NCBI GenBank assembly: GCA_030685015.1
Contig: JAUXWS010000068.1
Span: 1-64,000, forward strand
Reading direction: 5' to 3'
Origin: a bacterium
Lineage (GTDB): Bacteria; CAIWAD01
DNA: 64,000 nucleotides
The position numbers and the translations under genes were made by a program. Shown here piece by piece: positions 53,660 to 64,000 of the stretch. The notes under the pieces are model-generated. The model did no database searches. It was given only the letters and a program-made list of their open reading frames with translations, and was not told where the DNA came from. The stretch's first letter is position 1. Every line of letters begins with the position of its first letter.

Positions 53660-54177
53660 GGGACCATCCTCTGATTTGGAGAACACTCGATGTTGATTCC
53701 GTCCGCCCCGCCCCCTCCGCAGGCCCAAAGTGGGCCGGCCGCGTGAGATCCGGGTGAGCTCGACAGGCTGCCTTGTGCCTTGGGCGGACCAAGGTCAGGA
53801 AAGCTTGGCACAGCAAGAATCATGCCTTGAAAGCTGGACACCTGCCCCCACCCGCCGCCGCTGGAAGGGCTTGCGTGTCAAGACAATGGAAGACATCCCA
53901 GGCCGTCCCGTCCTGCCCGCCGCGGCTCTGTGCCCGATTCTGGCCGCAGCAGCGCGCCGCTGGCGGGAAGTCCATGCCAGTGCCGGAGAGCCGCCTGTTC
54001 AAGATCCGACAGGCCGGGCAGGCCTGAATGGGCCTGCGCGCCCTGGGGACAGGCCACGGACCACGTACAGGACAGAAGGCCGGTGCCGGTCATCGCCTGA
54101 TGACCATGCGGCGGATGCTTTCTACCTTGCGGCCGGGCGTCCTGAGCGCGCCGCACCGCACCCAAGCGAGGAATCCC
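53660..54177. other. 518-base divergent gap before hutU
   Basis: No gene or RNA family is recognised. A perfect hairpin GGCCCA-AAG-TGGGCC (53722-53736) lies in the 5' region of the minus-strand gene. The right end holds the hutU promoter. Short open frames here have no ribosome site and no family likeness. Confidence 0.5.
54100..54128 (+). promoter_or_regulatory. Candidate promoter of the hut chain
   Basis: ATGACC (54100-54105), 17-base spacer, TACCTT (54123-54128); initiation near 54135, 43 bases before hutU. The -10 context TTTCTACCTTG equals that at 11045-11055. Confidence 0.45.
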
Positions 54178-55895
<1,718 letters not shown>

Positions 55896-55899
<4 letters not shown>

Positions 55900-56558
55900 G
55901 AAGGGCGGCGCCCTATCGTCCCTCGCCCTGGCTGACCCGGATCAGCGCCCTGGCCGTCCGCGCCCTGGGGCGCCTCTACGCCCCCGTCCAGGTGAGCGGC
56001 CGGGAGCGGCGCCCCGCCGGACCCTACGTGGCCGTCTTCAATCACGGCTCCGCCCTGGACGTGGCCGCCCTGGCCCATCTGGTCGACCGGCCCGTCTGTT
56101 TCTGGGCCAAGGCCGAGCTGCGCGGGAAGCCGCTCCTGGGAGCCTGGCTGAGCGCCTGCGGCGCCGTCTTCGTGCGGCGCGGCCAGCGGGACACGGGTGC
56201 TTTCGAGGAGGCGCTGGACCGCCTGCGCGCGGGCCTGCCCTTTTTCCTGGCGCCGGAGGGCACGCGCCACCATGGGGAAGAGGGGGTCCGGCCCCGCACC
56301 GGTTTCGTGCGACTGGCCCAACTGGGCGGGATCCCGGTCCTGCCCTGCGCCATCGCCGGCGCGCGCGCGGGCCTGCCCCCCGGCCACGTCTGGCCGCGCC
56401 TGCGCGGCCGCAGCCCCGTCCACGTGCAGGTGGGCGAGCCGCTGCGGCTGCCACCGCTGCCCGTGGACGAGGCCCATCGCGCCGAGCTGGCCGACCAGGC
56501 CGCCTCGATCATGGACATCGTCTACCGGATGAAGGCCGAACTGGAGGAGCGAGGCTGA
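55896..56558 (+). CDS. PlsC-type 1-acyl-glycerol-3-phosphate acyltransferase
   Basis: 220 residues. The acyltransferase motif I is [11 protein letters not shown] (NHxSxxD, about 49-59) and the substrate-binding motif is PEGTR (about 125-129); an initial hydrophobic helix region holds it to the membrane. The family makes phosphatidic acid, though divergent members act on other lysolipids. It is unexpectedly placed between hutU and hutI, overlapping both (ATGA with hutU; TGATG with hutI), so it is co-translated with histidine-catabolic enzymes. Confidence 0.85.
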
Positions 56559-57835
56559 TGGACCTGCTGGTCGAGCGCTGCGGACCGGTGTGGAGCCCCG
56601 ATCCGCACATCCCCTACCGCATGGAGGAGCTGCCCGGGGACTGCATCGTGGTCCGCCGGGGCCGGGTGGCCTGGACGGGCGGGAGCGCTGCGCCCGAGGT
56701 CCTCCGCGCACGCCAGGAAGGCATGGCGACGCTGGACGCCGCCGGCGCCATGGTCCTGCCCGGTTTCGTGGACAGCCACACGCATCCCGTCTTCTTCGAG
56801 CATCGCGCCGCGGAGTACGAGCTGCGCAACGCCGGCCGGAGCTACCTGGAGATCCAGGAGGCGGGGGGCGGCATCCTGGGCAGCCGCCGCAGCCTGATGG
56901 CCGCCGATCCCGCCGGCCTCAAGGAGCGGGTGCGCGCCCGCCTGCGCCGTTTCCTGGCGCTGGGCACCACCACGATCGAGGCCAAGAGCGGCTACGGCCT
57001 CAGCGTGGAGCACGAGCTGCTCTCGCTCTCCATCCTGCGCGAGCTGGCCGCCGAGGAGCCCATCGGCATCCATCCCACCCTGCTCGCCGCCCATGGCGTC
57101 CCGCCCGAGCACCGCGCCGACCGCGGCGAGTGGTTCCGCCTCATCCGCGAGGAGATCCTGCCCGTCGTCGCCCGTGAGGGCCTGGCCGAGGCGCTGGACG
57201 CTTTTTGCGAGCCGGGCGTCCTCTCCGTGGAGGAGACGGAGGACCTGATGCGGGCCGGCCAGGAGCTGGGCCTGGCCGTGCGCCTGCACGCCGAGCAGAT
57301 CGGCCACGGCGGCGGAGCCCGCCTCGCCGCCCGGCTGGGGGCCCTCTCCGCCGATCACCTGGAGCAGGTGGACGAGGCGGACATCGCGGCCCTGGCCGCG
57401 GCCGGCACCGTCTTCGGCCTCCTGCCCGGCTCCACCTTCTTCCTGGGGCAGCGCGAGTACGCCCCGGCCCGCCGCATCATCGCCGCCGGCGGGCGCATCG
57501 CCCTCGCCACGGACTACAACCCCGGCTCCAGCCACATCCAGTCCATGCCCTTCATCCTGACCCTGGCCACCTGCCAGCTGAAGATGACGGCAGCGGAGGC
57601 GATCTGGAGCGCCACCATGGGCGGCGCCGTCTCCCTGGGGCGGGGCGACCGCCTGGGCTGCCTGCGGCCGGGCTGGACGGCCGATCTTTGCCTGTGGCCC
57701 TTCTCCGCGCTGGAGGAGCTGCCCTACACGGTGGGGGACAACCGGCCCCTGCGCGTGGTGAGACAAGGCGTCGTGCTGGCGCCGGAAGCCGGCTATCCAA
57801 ACCTGACGGGGCTTGGTACATTCAGCCATGGATGA
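56558..57835 (+). CDS. hutI: Imidazolonepropionase
   Basis: 425 residues. It opens the imidazolone ring to N-formimino-glutamate, third step of histidine breakdown. As an amidohydrolase it shows the metal ligands HTHP in FVDSHTHPVFF (about 68-78), KSGYGL, the His of HAEQIGHGGG and Asp of LATDYNPGSS. The TTIEAKSGYGL and NPGSSHIQSMP segments are specific to this enzyme. The start ATG 56558 shares a base with the plsC stop; the tail overlaps the next gene by 8 bases. Confidence 0.95.
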   Translation: MDLLVERCGPVWSPDPHIPYRMEELPGDCIVVRRGRVAWTGGSAAPEVLRARQEGMATLDAAGAMVLPGFVDSHTHPVFFEHRAAEYELRNAGRSYLEIQEAGGGILGSRRSLMAADPAGLKERVRARLRRFLALGTTTIEAKSGYGLSVEHELLSLSILRELAAEEPIGIHPTLLAAHGVPPEHRADRGEWFRLIREEILPVVAREGLAEALDAFCEPGVLSVEETEDLMRAGQELGLAVRLHAEQIGHGGGARLAARLGALSADHLEQVDEADIAALAAAGTVFGLLPGSTFFLGQREYAPARRIIAAGGRIALATDYNPGSSHIQSMPFILTLATCQLKMTAAEAIWSATMGGAVSLGRGDRLGCLRPGWTADLCLWPFSALEELPYTVGDNRPLRVVRQGVVLAPEAGYPNLTGLGTFSHG

Positions 57836-59372
57836 CCTGATCCGCCAGCATCTGGGCGAGAGACAAACCAGCGGCGTCCGGGAGGAATTCTCCCAGAACA
57901 CGCTCGGTCAGCTCATCCAGACCCTGGAGAACATGGCGGCCGAGGGGCGCGACCCCATCCGGGTCGTGTACGGCTGGCGGGACGCCCTTTATCCGGATCT
58001 GCCCCTGCTCCCCGTCAACCGCCAGCTTCCCTCTTCGTCCTACCAGGACCTGAGCGCGCACCTGGGCCAGGACGCCACCACCCTGCTCTACCTCTTCGAC
58101 GACGGGGCCTCCGCCTTCAGCCTGCTCGGCCAGCTGGTGGACAATCCGGAGATCAGCGTCTTCCAGCAGCGACTGCCGGTGCGCGCCCTCTGGAGCTTCG
58201 ACCGCACCTTCCAGCAGGAGCTGCTGGCCGAGCTGGAGCGCCGGTTGCCTTTCCACCGCCTGCCCCTGGACGATCAGCCAAGGCGCAACGGGTTGGCGGC
58301 CCGCTTCCACGGCCGCCTCATCAAGTTCCTTGAGGAGAGCCTGCTGGAGACGCGCCAGTCGCTCAACCTGATCACCGGCATCCTGCGCGTGCAGAAGACG
58401 ATCAGTCGCGAGTTGGACTTCGAGCGTCTGCTGGAGCTGATTGGCGACACCCTGATCGAGACCTTCCATTTCCAGTTGGGTGAGCTGGAACTCTACGACG
58501 CCGAGGAGTCCCGCCTCGTCCACCAGGTCACCTGGAACATGGACAGCCCGGGGCAGACACTCAGCCGCAACCTGCAGATCCTGCTTGACGTGGAGCAGGA
58601 GCGCTCCCTCTTCCTGGCGGGCGCCCCGGTCGTGCTCGAGGCCCTGCGCCGCCACCCCCTCGTCCTCAACCACCGCCTGGTGGAGATCCTGGGCCTGCGT
58701 TTCGCCATCCTGCTGCCGCTCTTCGCCGGCGACGAGAAAGTGGGCCTGCTCAAGCTCTACTACGGCCACCCCGAGGTGATCAGTCCCACGCGCCTGGCCT
58801 GGCTGGAGGAGCTGTCCAACCTGATGGCCAGCGCCATCCTCAACGCCCGCGAACATACCCGCGTCTTCGAGCTGGCCACCAAGGACGGCCTGACCAGCCT
58901 GCACAACCGCCGCTACTTCGAGGAGCAGTTCAACCTGGAACTGGCCCGCACACGCCGTACCGGCGCCCGGCTCAGCCTGCTCATGCTGGACGTGGACCAC
59001 TTCAAGACCTACAACGACCGCAACGGCCACCTGGCTGGCGACGAGGTGCTGGTGCAGGTGGCGCGCCTCGTCAAGCAGAACATCCGCTCGGTGGATCTCA
59101 TCGCCCGCTACGGCGGGGAGGAGTTCATCATCCTGCTCACCGGCGCCGACATCTTGGTGGGCCGCACCGTGGCCGAGAAGATCCGCGCCGCCATCGCCGA
59201 CCATCCCTTCCCCCACGGCGGGGGACAACCGGGTGGCCGCCTGACCGTCTCCATCGGCGTGGCGGAGATGAAAAGCTCGACCCGCGCCCTCGAGGAGATG
59301 ATCCGCCGGGCCGACGCCGCCCTCTACCGGGCCAAGGAGCAGGGACGCAACCGGGTGCAGACGGACGGATGA
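57828..59372 (+). CDS. GAF-GGDEF diguanylate cyclase
   Basis: 514 residues, cytoplasmic. An N-terminal ~170 residues of unknown fold is followed by a GAF-like sensor (about 185-345, from LNLITGILRVQKTISRELDF on) and a GGDEF domain. The catalytic loop is RYGGEEFIILL (active GGEEF), and RSVD five residues before it is an intact inhibitory I-site, so c-di-GMP synthesis with product inhibition is expected. ATG 57828 overlaps the hutI end; the upstream TTG 57813 is an alternative. It ends in ATGA overlap with a GT2 gene. Confidence 0.9.
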   Translation: MDDLIRQHLGERQTSGVREEFSQNTLGQLIQTLENMAAEGRDPIRVVYGWRDALYPDLPLLPVNRQLPSSSYQDLSAHLGQDATTLLYLFDDGASAFSLLGQLVDNPEISVFQQRLPVRALWSFDRTFQQELLAELERRLPFHRLPLDDQPRRNGLAARFHGRLIKFLEESLLETRQSLNLITGILRVQKTISRELDFERLLELIGDTLIETFHFQLGELELYDAEESRLVHQVTWNMDSPGQTLSRNLQILLDVEQERSLFLAGAPVVLEALRRHPLVLNHRLVEILGLRFAILLPLFAGDEKVGLLKLYYGHPEVISPTRLAWLEELSNLMASAILNAREHTRVFELATKDGLTSLHNRRYFEEQFNLELARTRRTGARLSLLMLDVDHFKTYNDRNGHLAGDEVLVQVARLVKQNIRSVDLIARYGGEEFIILLTGADILVGRTVAEKIRAAIADHPFPHGGGQPGGRLTVSIGVAEMKSSTRALEEMIRRADAALYRAKEQGRNRVQTDG

Positions 59373-60118
59373 GGATGGTGTCCGTCCCCGCCCCGCCCCA
59401 ATGCCAGCCCACTGGCCCGGCCGTCCCCGAGCGGGGGCCGGCCCTGCTCATCCCGGCCTTCCAGGCTGCCCGCAGCCTGCCCGTCCTCCTGGGCGAGATT
59501 GCCCGGGGCCTGCCGGGGCTGCCCGTGCTGGTGGTGGACGACGGTTCCACCGACGACACGACCCAGGCCGCCCGCGCGGGCGGCGCCGAGGTCTTCCGCC
59601 ACCTGCGCAACCAGGGCAAGGGCGCGGCCCTGGCCCGCGGCTGGAGCCTGCTCTTCCGCCGCGGACATGCCGCCGTGCTCTGCCTGGACGCCGATGGCCA
59701 GCATGATCCGGCCGAGGCCAAGGCCTTCCTCGACCTGTGGCGTCGCGAGCGGCCCGATCTGATCGTGGGGGACCGCGGCCTGGGGGAGGCGTCCATGCCC
59801 TGGGACCGCCGCCTCTCCAACCGCCTCTCCACCCTGGTGCTGCGCCGACGGACGGGCTTGCCGCTGACGGACAGCCAGTGCGGCTTCCGCCTGCTGACGC
59901 GCTCCCTCTGGGAGGGGCTGCGGCTCCGCGGCCGCGCCTATGACCAGGAGAGCGAGCTGCTGCTGCAGGCGGCGGCGCTGGGCGCGCGGGTGCGGCAGGT
60001 GCCGGTGGTCCAACGTCCGGCCCGGGCGGACAGCCACGTGCGGCGCGGGCCGGATCTCCTGCGCTTCCTGGCCCGGCTGGCCGAGGGCGCCGCCGCGCTG
60101 GAGGACGAGGAGACATGA
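59369..60118 (+). CDS. Family 2 glycosyltransferase
   Basis: 249 residues. The GT-A core shows ALLIPAFQAARSLPVLL (25-41), VVDDGSTDDTTQAA (55-68), the LRNQGKGAALARGW turn and the metal-binding DADGQHDP (about 107-114). It resembles the DPM1/polyprenyl-phosphate type; no membrane helices are present. The sugar and acceptor are unknown. The ATG overlaps the cyclase stop; the end overlaps pcm. Confidence 0.85.
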   Translation: MRMVSVPAPPQCQPTGPAVPERGPALLIPAFQAARSLPVLLGEIARGLPGLPVLVVDDGSTDDTTQAARAGGAEVFRHLRNQGKGAALARGWSLLFRRGHAAVLCLDADGQHDPAEAKAFLDLWRRERPDLIVGDRGLGEASMPWDRRLSNRLSTLVLRRRTGLPLTDSQCGFRLLTRSLWEGLRLRGRAYDQESELLLQAAALGARVRQVPVVQRPARADSHVRRGPDLLRFLARLAEGAAALEDEET

Positions 60119-60774
60119 GCGAACATCTCGAGGAGGCCCGCCGCGAGATGGTGGAGCGGCATCTGCGGGCCCGCGGCATCCGCGACGAGCGGGTGCTGGG
60201 GGCCATGGCGCGCCTGGAGCGCCATCGTTTCGTGGACGGTCCCATGATGGCCCGCGCCTATGAGGACCGTCCCCTCCCCATCGGCCAGGGACAGACGATC
60301 AGCCAGCCCTACATCGTCGCCCTGATGACGGAGGCCCTCCAGCTGACGGGTGACGAGCGCGTGCTGGAGGTGGGCACAGGCAGCGGCTACCAGGCCGCCC
60401 TGCTCAGCCTCCTCTGCGAGCGGGTCTACACCATCGAGCGGCACAGCGAGCTGCTCGTCCGCGCCCGCCGCGTCTTCGACGAGCTGGGGCTGGCCAACAT
60501 CGTCAGCCGCCGCGGGGACGGCAGCATCGGCTGGCCGGCCGAGGCCCCCTTCGACCGCATCATCGTCACCGCCGGCGCCCCGGCCGTGCCCGACTCCCTG
60601 GCCCGGCAGCTGGCCCTGGGCGGCCGCCTCGTGCTGCCCGTGGGCGACCGGCGCGAGCAGGAGCTGAAGATCGTCGACCGCCTCTCGGACAGCGCCTTCC
60701 GGGGCCGCACGGCCGGGGCCTGCACCTTCGTGCCGCTGCTGGGCAAGGAGGGCTGGGCCGCCGGCACCCCCTGA
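60115..60774 (+). CDS. pcm: Protein-L-isoaspartate O-methyltransferase
   Basis: 219 residues. It repairs aged proteins by methylating isoaspartyl residues with SAM. ISQPYIVALMTEAL (about 62-75) and the SAM loop VLEVGTGSGYQAALLS (about 83-98) with the later GAPAVPDSLARQLALGGRLVLPVG are all typical. ATG overlaps the GT2 stop. The next gene starts 27 bases on. Confidence 0.93.
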   Translation: MSEHLEEARREMVERHLRARGIRDERVLGAMARLERHRFVDGPMMARAYEDRPLPIGQGQTISQPYIVALMTEALQLTGDERVLEVGTGSGYQAALLSLLCERVYTIERHSELLVRARRVFDELGLANIVSRRGDGSIGWPAEAPFDRIIVTAGAPAVPDSLARQLALGGRLVLPVGDRREQELKIVDRLSDSAFRGRTAGACTFVPLLGKEGWAAGTP

Positions 60775-60801
60775 CCACCACTCCACACTGGAAGGGACCT
60801 C

Positions 60802-61392
60802 ATGCTTCGTCGCCTCTACCACTGGGTTCTCCACTGGGCCGACCACCGCTGGGCCGTGCCCGCCCTGGCGCTGCTGGCCTTCGCCGAGTCCAGCTTCTTC
60901 CCGGTGCCACCCGACGTGCTCCTCATCGCCCTGACGCTGGGTCGGCCGCGGCGGGCCTGGTGGTACGCCGGGGTCTGCTCGCTGGGGTCGGTGGCCGGCG
61001 GCGTGCTGGGCTACCTGATCGGCGCCCTGCTGTGGGAGGCGGTCCAGGGCTGGTTCATCCCCCTCCTCTTCAGCCAGGAGATCTTCGACCACGTGGCCGG
61101 CCTCTACGGTCGCAATGCCTTCTGGGCCATTTTCACGGCGGCCTTCACGCCCATCCCCTACAAGGTCTTCACCATCGCGGCGGGGGTCTTCCACGAACAG
61201 GTGGCGCTGGGCGTGCTGGTGCTGGCCTCGGCCCTGGGCCGCCCCCTGCGCTTCTTCCTGGTGGCCGGACTGCTGCGTTTCTTCGGCGAGCCGATGAAGG
61301 CCTTCATCGAGCGCTGGTTCGACTGGCTGGCCCTCGCTTTCGCCGTGCTCCTGATCGGCAGCTTCCTCCTCGTCAAGCTGATCGGAGGCTGA
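60802..61392 (+). CDS. YqaA-like VTT-domain membrane protein
   Basis: 196 residues, about five membrane helices. The VTT (SNARE-associated/DedA-like) core is seen as FAESSFFPVPPDVLLIAL (26-43), GSVAGGVLGYLIG (about 61-73) and TAAFTPIPYKVFTIAAGV (about 113-130). Related proteins are lipid scramblases or carriers. AAGGGAC precedes the ATG. It probably belongs to the same transcript as pcm. Confidence 0.82.
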   Translation: MLRRLYHWVLHWADHRWAVPALALLAFAESSFFPVPPDVLLIALTLGRPRRAWWYAGVCSLGSVAGGVLGYLIGALLWEAVQGWFIPLLFSQEIFDHVAGLYGRNAFWAIFTAAFTPIPYKVFTIAAGVFHEQVALGVLVLASALGRPLRFFLVAGLLRFFGEPMKAFIERWFDWLALAFAVLLIGSFLLVKLIGG

Positions 61393-61532
61393 GCGGGAGC
61401 GGCCGGGCCGGCCGGGACGAGTGCCGGGCGGCGGACCGGTCGCGGCCGGAAGCCGGTACGAATGCGAGTGGACGAAGGAATCCGCATTTGCCACCTTCGG
61501 CCATCACCAGTCACCCAGAAAGGAGCCGCATA

Positions 61533-61769
61533 ATGGCCGACAAGGCGCGCAAATTCCCGGAGAACGTTCCCGGCAAGTTCTATGTGGACGAGGACTGCAT
61601 CTGCTGCGGTGCCTGCGTGGACGCCGCCCCCAACAACTTCAAGGAATCCGCGGGCGGAGACTACGATTACGTCTACAAGCAGCCGGAGAACGAAACGGAA
61701 TTGCAGCAGTGCAAGGACGCCATTGCCGAGTGCCCCGTCAACTGCATCGGGGACGACGGCGAAGACTGA
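61533..61769 (+). CDS. [4Fe-4S] ferredoxin
   Basis: 78 residues. The single cluster is bound by CxxCxxC in EDCICCGACVDAAP (20-33) and the distant Cys of ECPVNCIG; an extra Cys sits inside the first motif (CICC). It is acidic, as usual for an electron carrier. AAGGAG stands before the ATG. A terminator closes it downstream, and its redox partner is not visible. Confidence 0.92.
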   Translation: MADKARKFPENVPGKFYVDEDCICCGACVDAAPNNFKESAGGDYDYVYKQPENETELQQCKDAIAECPVNCIGDDGED

Positions 61770-61790
61770 TTCCTGGCCGCGACGACCGAT

Positions 61791-61815
61791 GGGGGCGCCA
61801 CCAGGCGCCCTTTTT
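61791..61815 (+). terminator. Intrinsic terminator after the ferredoxin gene
   Basis: GGGCGCC (61793-61799), loop ACCA, GGCGCCC (61804-61810), TTTTT (61811-61815). Confidence 0.92.
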
Positions 61816-61827
61816 CATGGAGGGACG

Positions 61828-62871
61828 ATGGCCTGCACGGCGGAGGACCTTTACCGGACGCTGATCGAGGATGCCCGCCGGCTGGTGGAGGCGGCCGCCC
61901 ACCGGCTGCGGGAGAGCGGCCCGGAGGACGGCGCCGTGTCCTCCGGCTGGACCGCCGCCCAGGTGCTGGGTCACCTCTGGGACAGCGCCCAGGTCAACCA
62001 TCTGCGCCTGCTGCGCGGCATGGCAGGGGATGATCTCATCTTTCCCGGCTACGACCAAGATGCCTGGGTGGGAGTCCAGGATCCCGCCACCCTGCCCTGG
62101 GAGCTTCTGGTGGAGGGCTGGCGCGCCGACAACCTGCGCCTGCTGCACCTGGCCGGCCGCCTGGAGCCGGTCCTGCGCACGCGGCTCCACCCCCGGCACA
62201 GCCTGGACCGCATCGGCTGGCAGCCTCATCCCGCCCACCTGCCCGCCTCCCTCGAGCATCTCATCCGCGACTACCTGGGCCACCTGCGCCATCACCTGCG
62301 CCGCCTCTCGCCCGCCCTTGTCCCGCCGTCCAGCATGCCCGCGGCCCTGGACCGCGCCGTCCTGCCCCTGCGCACGGGCCGGCTCGTGCTGGAGCCGCTG
62401 CGGACGGAGGATGTGGACGAGCTTGCCCCCATCCTGGCGGATCCGGCCGTGGTGCGGCACCTGCCCGGTCCGCCGCGCAGCCGCGAGCAGACGGCCAAGA
62501 CGATCGCCCATTTCGTCGCCCACCAGGAACGGCTTGGTTTCAGCGCCTGGGCCCTGCGCATGCGGGAGGACGGGCGCCTGGCCGGCTGGTGCGGCCTGGC
62601 CGAGTTGGACGGCACGGGCGAGGTGGAGCTGCTCTACTGCCTGGGCACCCATGCCTGGGGCCGTGGCATCGCCAGCGAGGCGGCCCGCGCCTGCCTGGCT
62701 TGTGCCCGCGACCAGCTGGGCCTGCCCCGCCTGGCCGCCGTGGTGGCGCCGGACAACCAGGCCAGCCGGCGCGTCCTGGCCACGTGCGGCCTGGATCAGC
62801 GCCGTCCCGCCCGCCACTTCGGCCTGGAGCTGGAGTGGTGGCAGATCGACTTTGACAAGGAGCCGACATGA
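61828..62871 (+). CDS. DinB-like - GNAT acetyltransferase fusion
   Basis: 347 residues. The N-terminal half (about 5-165) is a four-helix DinB/YfiT-like bundle with conserved His in VLGHLWDSAQVNHLRLLRG and LGHLRHHLRRL. From ~180 there is a RimJ/RimL-type GNAT domain: LPLRTGRLVLEPLRTEDVDE, the acetyl-CoA loop in WGRGIASEAARACLACA and the VVAPDNQASRRVL turn. DinB proteins often bind metal and act in thiol-dependent detoxification; GNAT domains acetylate amines. GGAGG precedes ATG 61828. Its stop overlaps the next start (ATGA). Confidence 0.82.
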   Translation: MACTAEDLYRTLIEDARRLVEAAAHRLRESGPEDGAVSSGWTAAQVLGHLWDSAQVNHLRLLRGMAGDDLIFPGYDQDAWVGVQDPATLPWELLVEGWRADNLRLLHLAGRLEPVLRTRLHPRHSLDRIGWQPHPAHLPASLEHLIRDYLGHLRHHLRRLSPALVPPSSMPAALDRAVLPLRTGRLVLEPLRTEDVDELAPILADPAVVRHLPGPPRSREQTAKTIAHFVAHQERLGFSAWALRMREDGRLAGWCGLAELDGTGEVELLYCLGTHAWGRGIASEAARACLACARDQLGLPRLAAVVAPDNQASRRVLATCGLDQRRPARHFGLELEWWQIDFDKEPT

Positions 62872-63464
62872 AGCTGATCATCCCGACCCTCTGTCTTGTC
62901 CTCTGGCTGGGCTGCGGCGGCAGCCCGCCCGCCCCCGCGCCGCCAGTGGAGGCGCCGCCGGAGGCCCCGGCCGACACGGCCTTCGCCTTGCGCTCCGACG
63001 CCTTCGCCGACGGCCAGGCCATCCCCGCCCGCTACACCTGCGAGGGCCTGGATCTCTCGCCGCCCCTCGCCTGGACGCCGCCGCCGCCGGGCACGCTCAG
63101 CCTGGCTCTGCTCGTCCGTGATCCGGACGCCCCCGATCCGGCGGCTCCCACCCGGACCTGGACCCACTGGCTCCTGCTCAACCTGCCGCCCGCGGCGGGC
63201 GTCCTGCCCGAGCAGGCGGGCAACGAGAGCCGCACGGGCGTTCCCGCCGGAGCGCTGGACGGACTCAACGACTGGGGGCGCGGCGGCTGGGGCGGCCCTT
63301 GCCCGCCCGTGGGCCGCCACCGCTACCAGTTTCTCCTGTTCGCCCTGGATACCCTGCTGCCCCTCCGCGCCGATTGGTCGCGGGAGGAACTGGAGCTGCT
63401 GGGGGAGACACGGGCCCTGGCCGTGGCGCAGGTGACCGGCACCTACCAGAAGTCAGCGCCATGA
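62868..63464 (+). CDS. YbhB/YbcL-type PEBP-fold lipoprotein
   Basis: 198 residues. A short signal with LWLGC (Cys16) suggests a lipoprotein, followed by a Pro/Ala linker. The phosphatidylethanolamine-binding (Raf kinase inhibitor-like) fold is marked by YTCEGLDLSPPLAW, VRDPDAPDP and GPCPPVGRHRYQFLLFAL. The ligand is unknown. It overlaps both neighbours by ATGA, between two DinB-type genes. Confidence 0.88.
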   Translation: MKLIIPTLCLVLWLGCGGSPPAPAPPVEAPPEAPADTAFALRSDAFADGQAIPARYTCEGLDLSPPLAWTPPPPGTLSLALLVRDPDAPDPAAPTRTWTHWLLLNLPPAAGVLPEQAGNESRTGVPAGALDGLNDWGRGGWGGPCPPVGRHRYQFLLFALDTLLPLRADWSREELELLGETRALAVAQVTGTYQKSAP

Positions 63465-64000
63465 GCGGGGCGGCCCTCCACCCGGCCCTCGCCCGCCCCC
63501 TGCCCGGCGAGGCGGCCCCCGCCTACGACGCCTACCTGGCCGCCTGCCCGGTGGGCGACCTGCGCCACCTGCTGGCGGAGCAGGCCACCGCTTTCCGTCG
63601 GGAGCTGGCCGGCCTGGACGAGGCGGCCGGTGCCCACCGCTACGCGCCCGGCAAATGGAGCCTGGCCCAGTTGGTGGGGCACCTGGCCGACACGGAGCAG
63701 ATCCTGCTTGGCCGCGCCCTGCGCCTGGCCCGCGGCGACAGCCGCCCCCAGCCGGGTTTCGACGAGGACGCCTACGCCGCCGCCTGGACGCCCTCCCTGG
63801 CGCGGGAGCGGGAGCGCTGGCTGGAACAGCGCGGCCAGACTTGTCGCTTCTTCACCAACCTGGCGCCGGAGGACTGGCTGCGGCCGGGCCTGGTGGAGGA
63901 CCGGCCCGTCTCCGTGCGTGCCCTGGGCTGGATCATCGCCGGCCACCTCGAGCACCATCTGCGCAGCCTGCGCCAGCGCTACCGGCCGGGCCTGGACCCG
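63461..64000 (+). CDS. DinB-family protein, cut by the window end
   Basis: 180 codons are open to the last base, so the C-terminus is missing, though probably only a few residues. A DinB/YfiT four-helix bundle is seen: KWSLAQLVGHLADTEQILLG with the first metal His, PGFDEDAY, and IIAGHLEHHLRSLRQR with the others. It is related to the N-terminal half of the DinB-GNAT fusion two genes upstream. ATG 63461 overlaps the PEBP stop. Confidence 0.85.
   Translation, partial: MSGAALHPALARPLPGEAAPAYDAYLAACPVGDLRHLLAEQATAFRRELAGLDEAAGAHRYAPGKWSLAQLVGHLADTEQILLGRALRLARGDSRPQPGFDEDAYAAAWTPSLARERERWLEQRGQTCRFFTNLAPEDWLRPGLVEDRPVSVRALGWIIAGHLEHHLRSLRQRYRPGLDP

Overview
This window comes from the chromosome of a GC-rich (roughly two-thirds G+C), diderm bacterium. 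No tRNA, IS element, phage gene or CRISPR array is visible. The outer-membrane proteins (FadL/OmpP1 type, PorV type, a C-terminal beta-barrel), the several secreted proteins ending in a WPNPFNP-type C-terminal sorting domain (type IX secretion style) and the gene order purN-purH-mreBCD-mrdA-rodA all point to the Bacteroidota/FCB side of the tree. Genes nevertheless carry ordinary Shine-Dalgarno sequences and sigma70-like promoters, which true Bacteroidota largely lack. The best guess is therefore a GC-rich FCB-related candidate phylum (Delongbacteria-, Eisenbacteria- or Latescibacteria-like). This placement is inferred, not proven.

Layout. 1-127: end of a 5S rRNA and its terminator, so an rRNA operon lies to the left. 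182-3152: AMP nucleosidase, AEC-family permease and a BaiN/HI0933-like flavoprotein. 3262-8236: a large AAA/SARP-type regulator, divergent from a degenerate AMP-ligase-fold protein that is translationally coupled to an EF-G paralogue (8233-10299). 10449-15879: HIT protein; thioredoxin-TPR, FadL and SGNH lipoprotein operon; enoyl-CoA hydratase. 15880-25864: a structured leader with terminator, then a tightly packed five-gene envelope locus (PorV family; M6-like protein without its zinc motif; metallopeptidase-propeller-barrel fusion; two DUF5683-like proteins). 25933-29069: an SDR reductase and a sorted surface protein. 29198-30556 (minus): POT peptide transporter. 30771-38407: purNH-mreBCD-mrdA-rodA. 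38408-38855: a ~180-bp imperfect palindrome. 38856-41807: a COG2403-type GTPase, then speD and speB behind a canonical promoter and a folded leader. 41836-53659: mostly minus-strand exported proteins (a subtilase broken by TGA, an intact subtilase paralogue, a lamin-tail endonuclease I, a lamin-tail/OB-fold protein) with one plus-strand GT-C glycosyltransferase. 54178-60774: hutU, plsC, hutI, diguanylate cyclase, GT2 and pcm in one overlapping chain. 60802-64000: VTT membrane protein, ferredoxin, DinB-GNAT fusion, PEBP lipoprotein and a DinB gene cut by the window end.

How the genes fit together. Core metabolism (purine synthesis, histidine degradation, polyamines, beta-oxidation) alternates with envelope and secretion genes. 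Most genes sit in chains with 4-base start/stop overlaps, so translational coupling is the rule. Four genes share a TACCTT -10 hexamer a short distance upstream, three of them with a plausible -35 at 17-bp spacing.

The most unusual items are the 16.0-25.9 kb envelope locus with its switch-like leader and motif-less M6 protein; the ANL-fold protein that has lost its ATP-binding motifs next to an EF-G paralogue; the speD-speB pair with its structured leader; the TGA-interrupted subtilase; and the palindrome at 38.5 kb.
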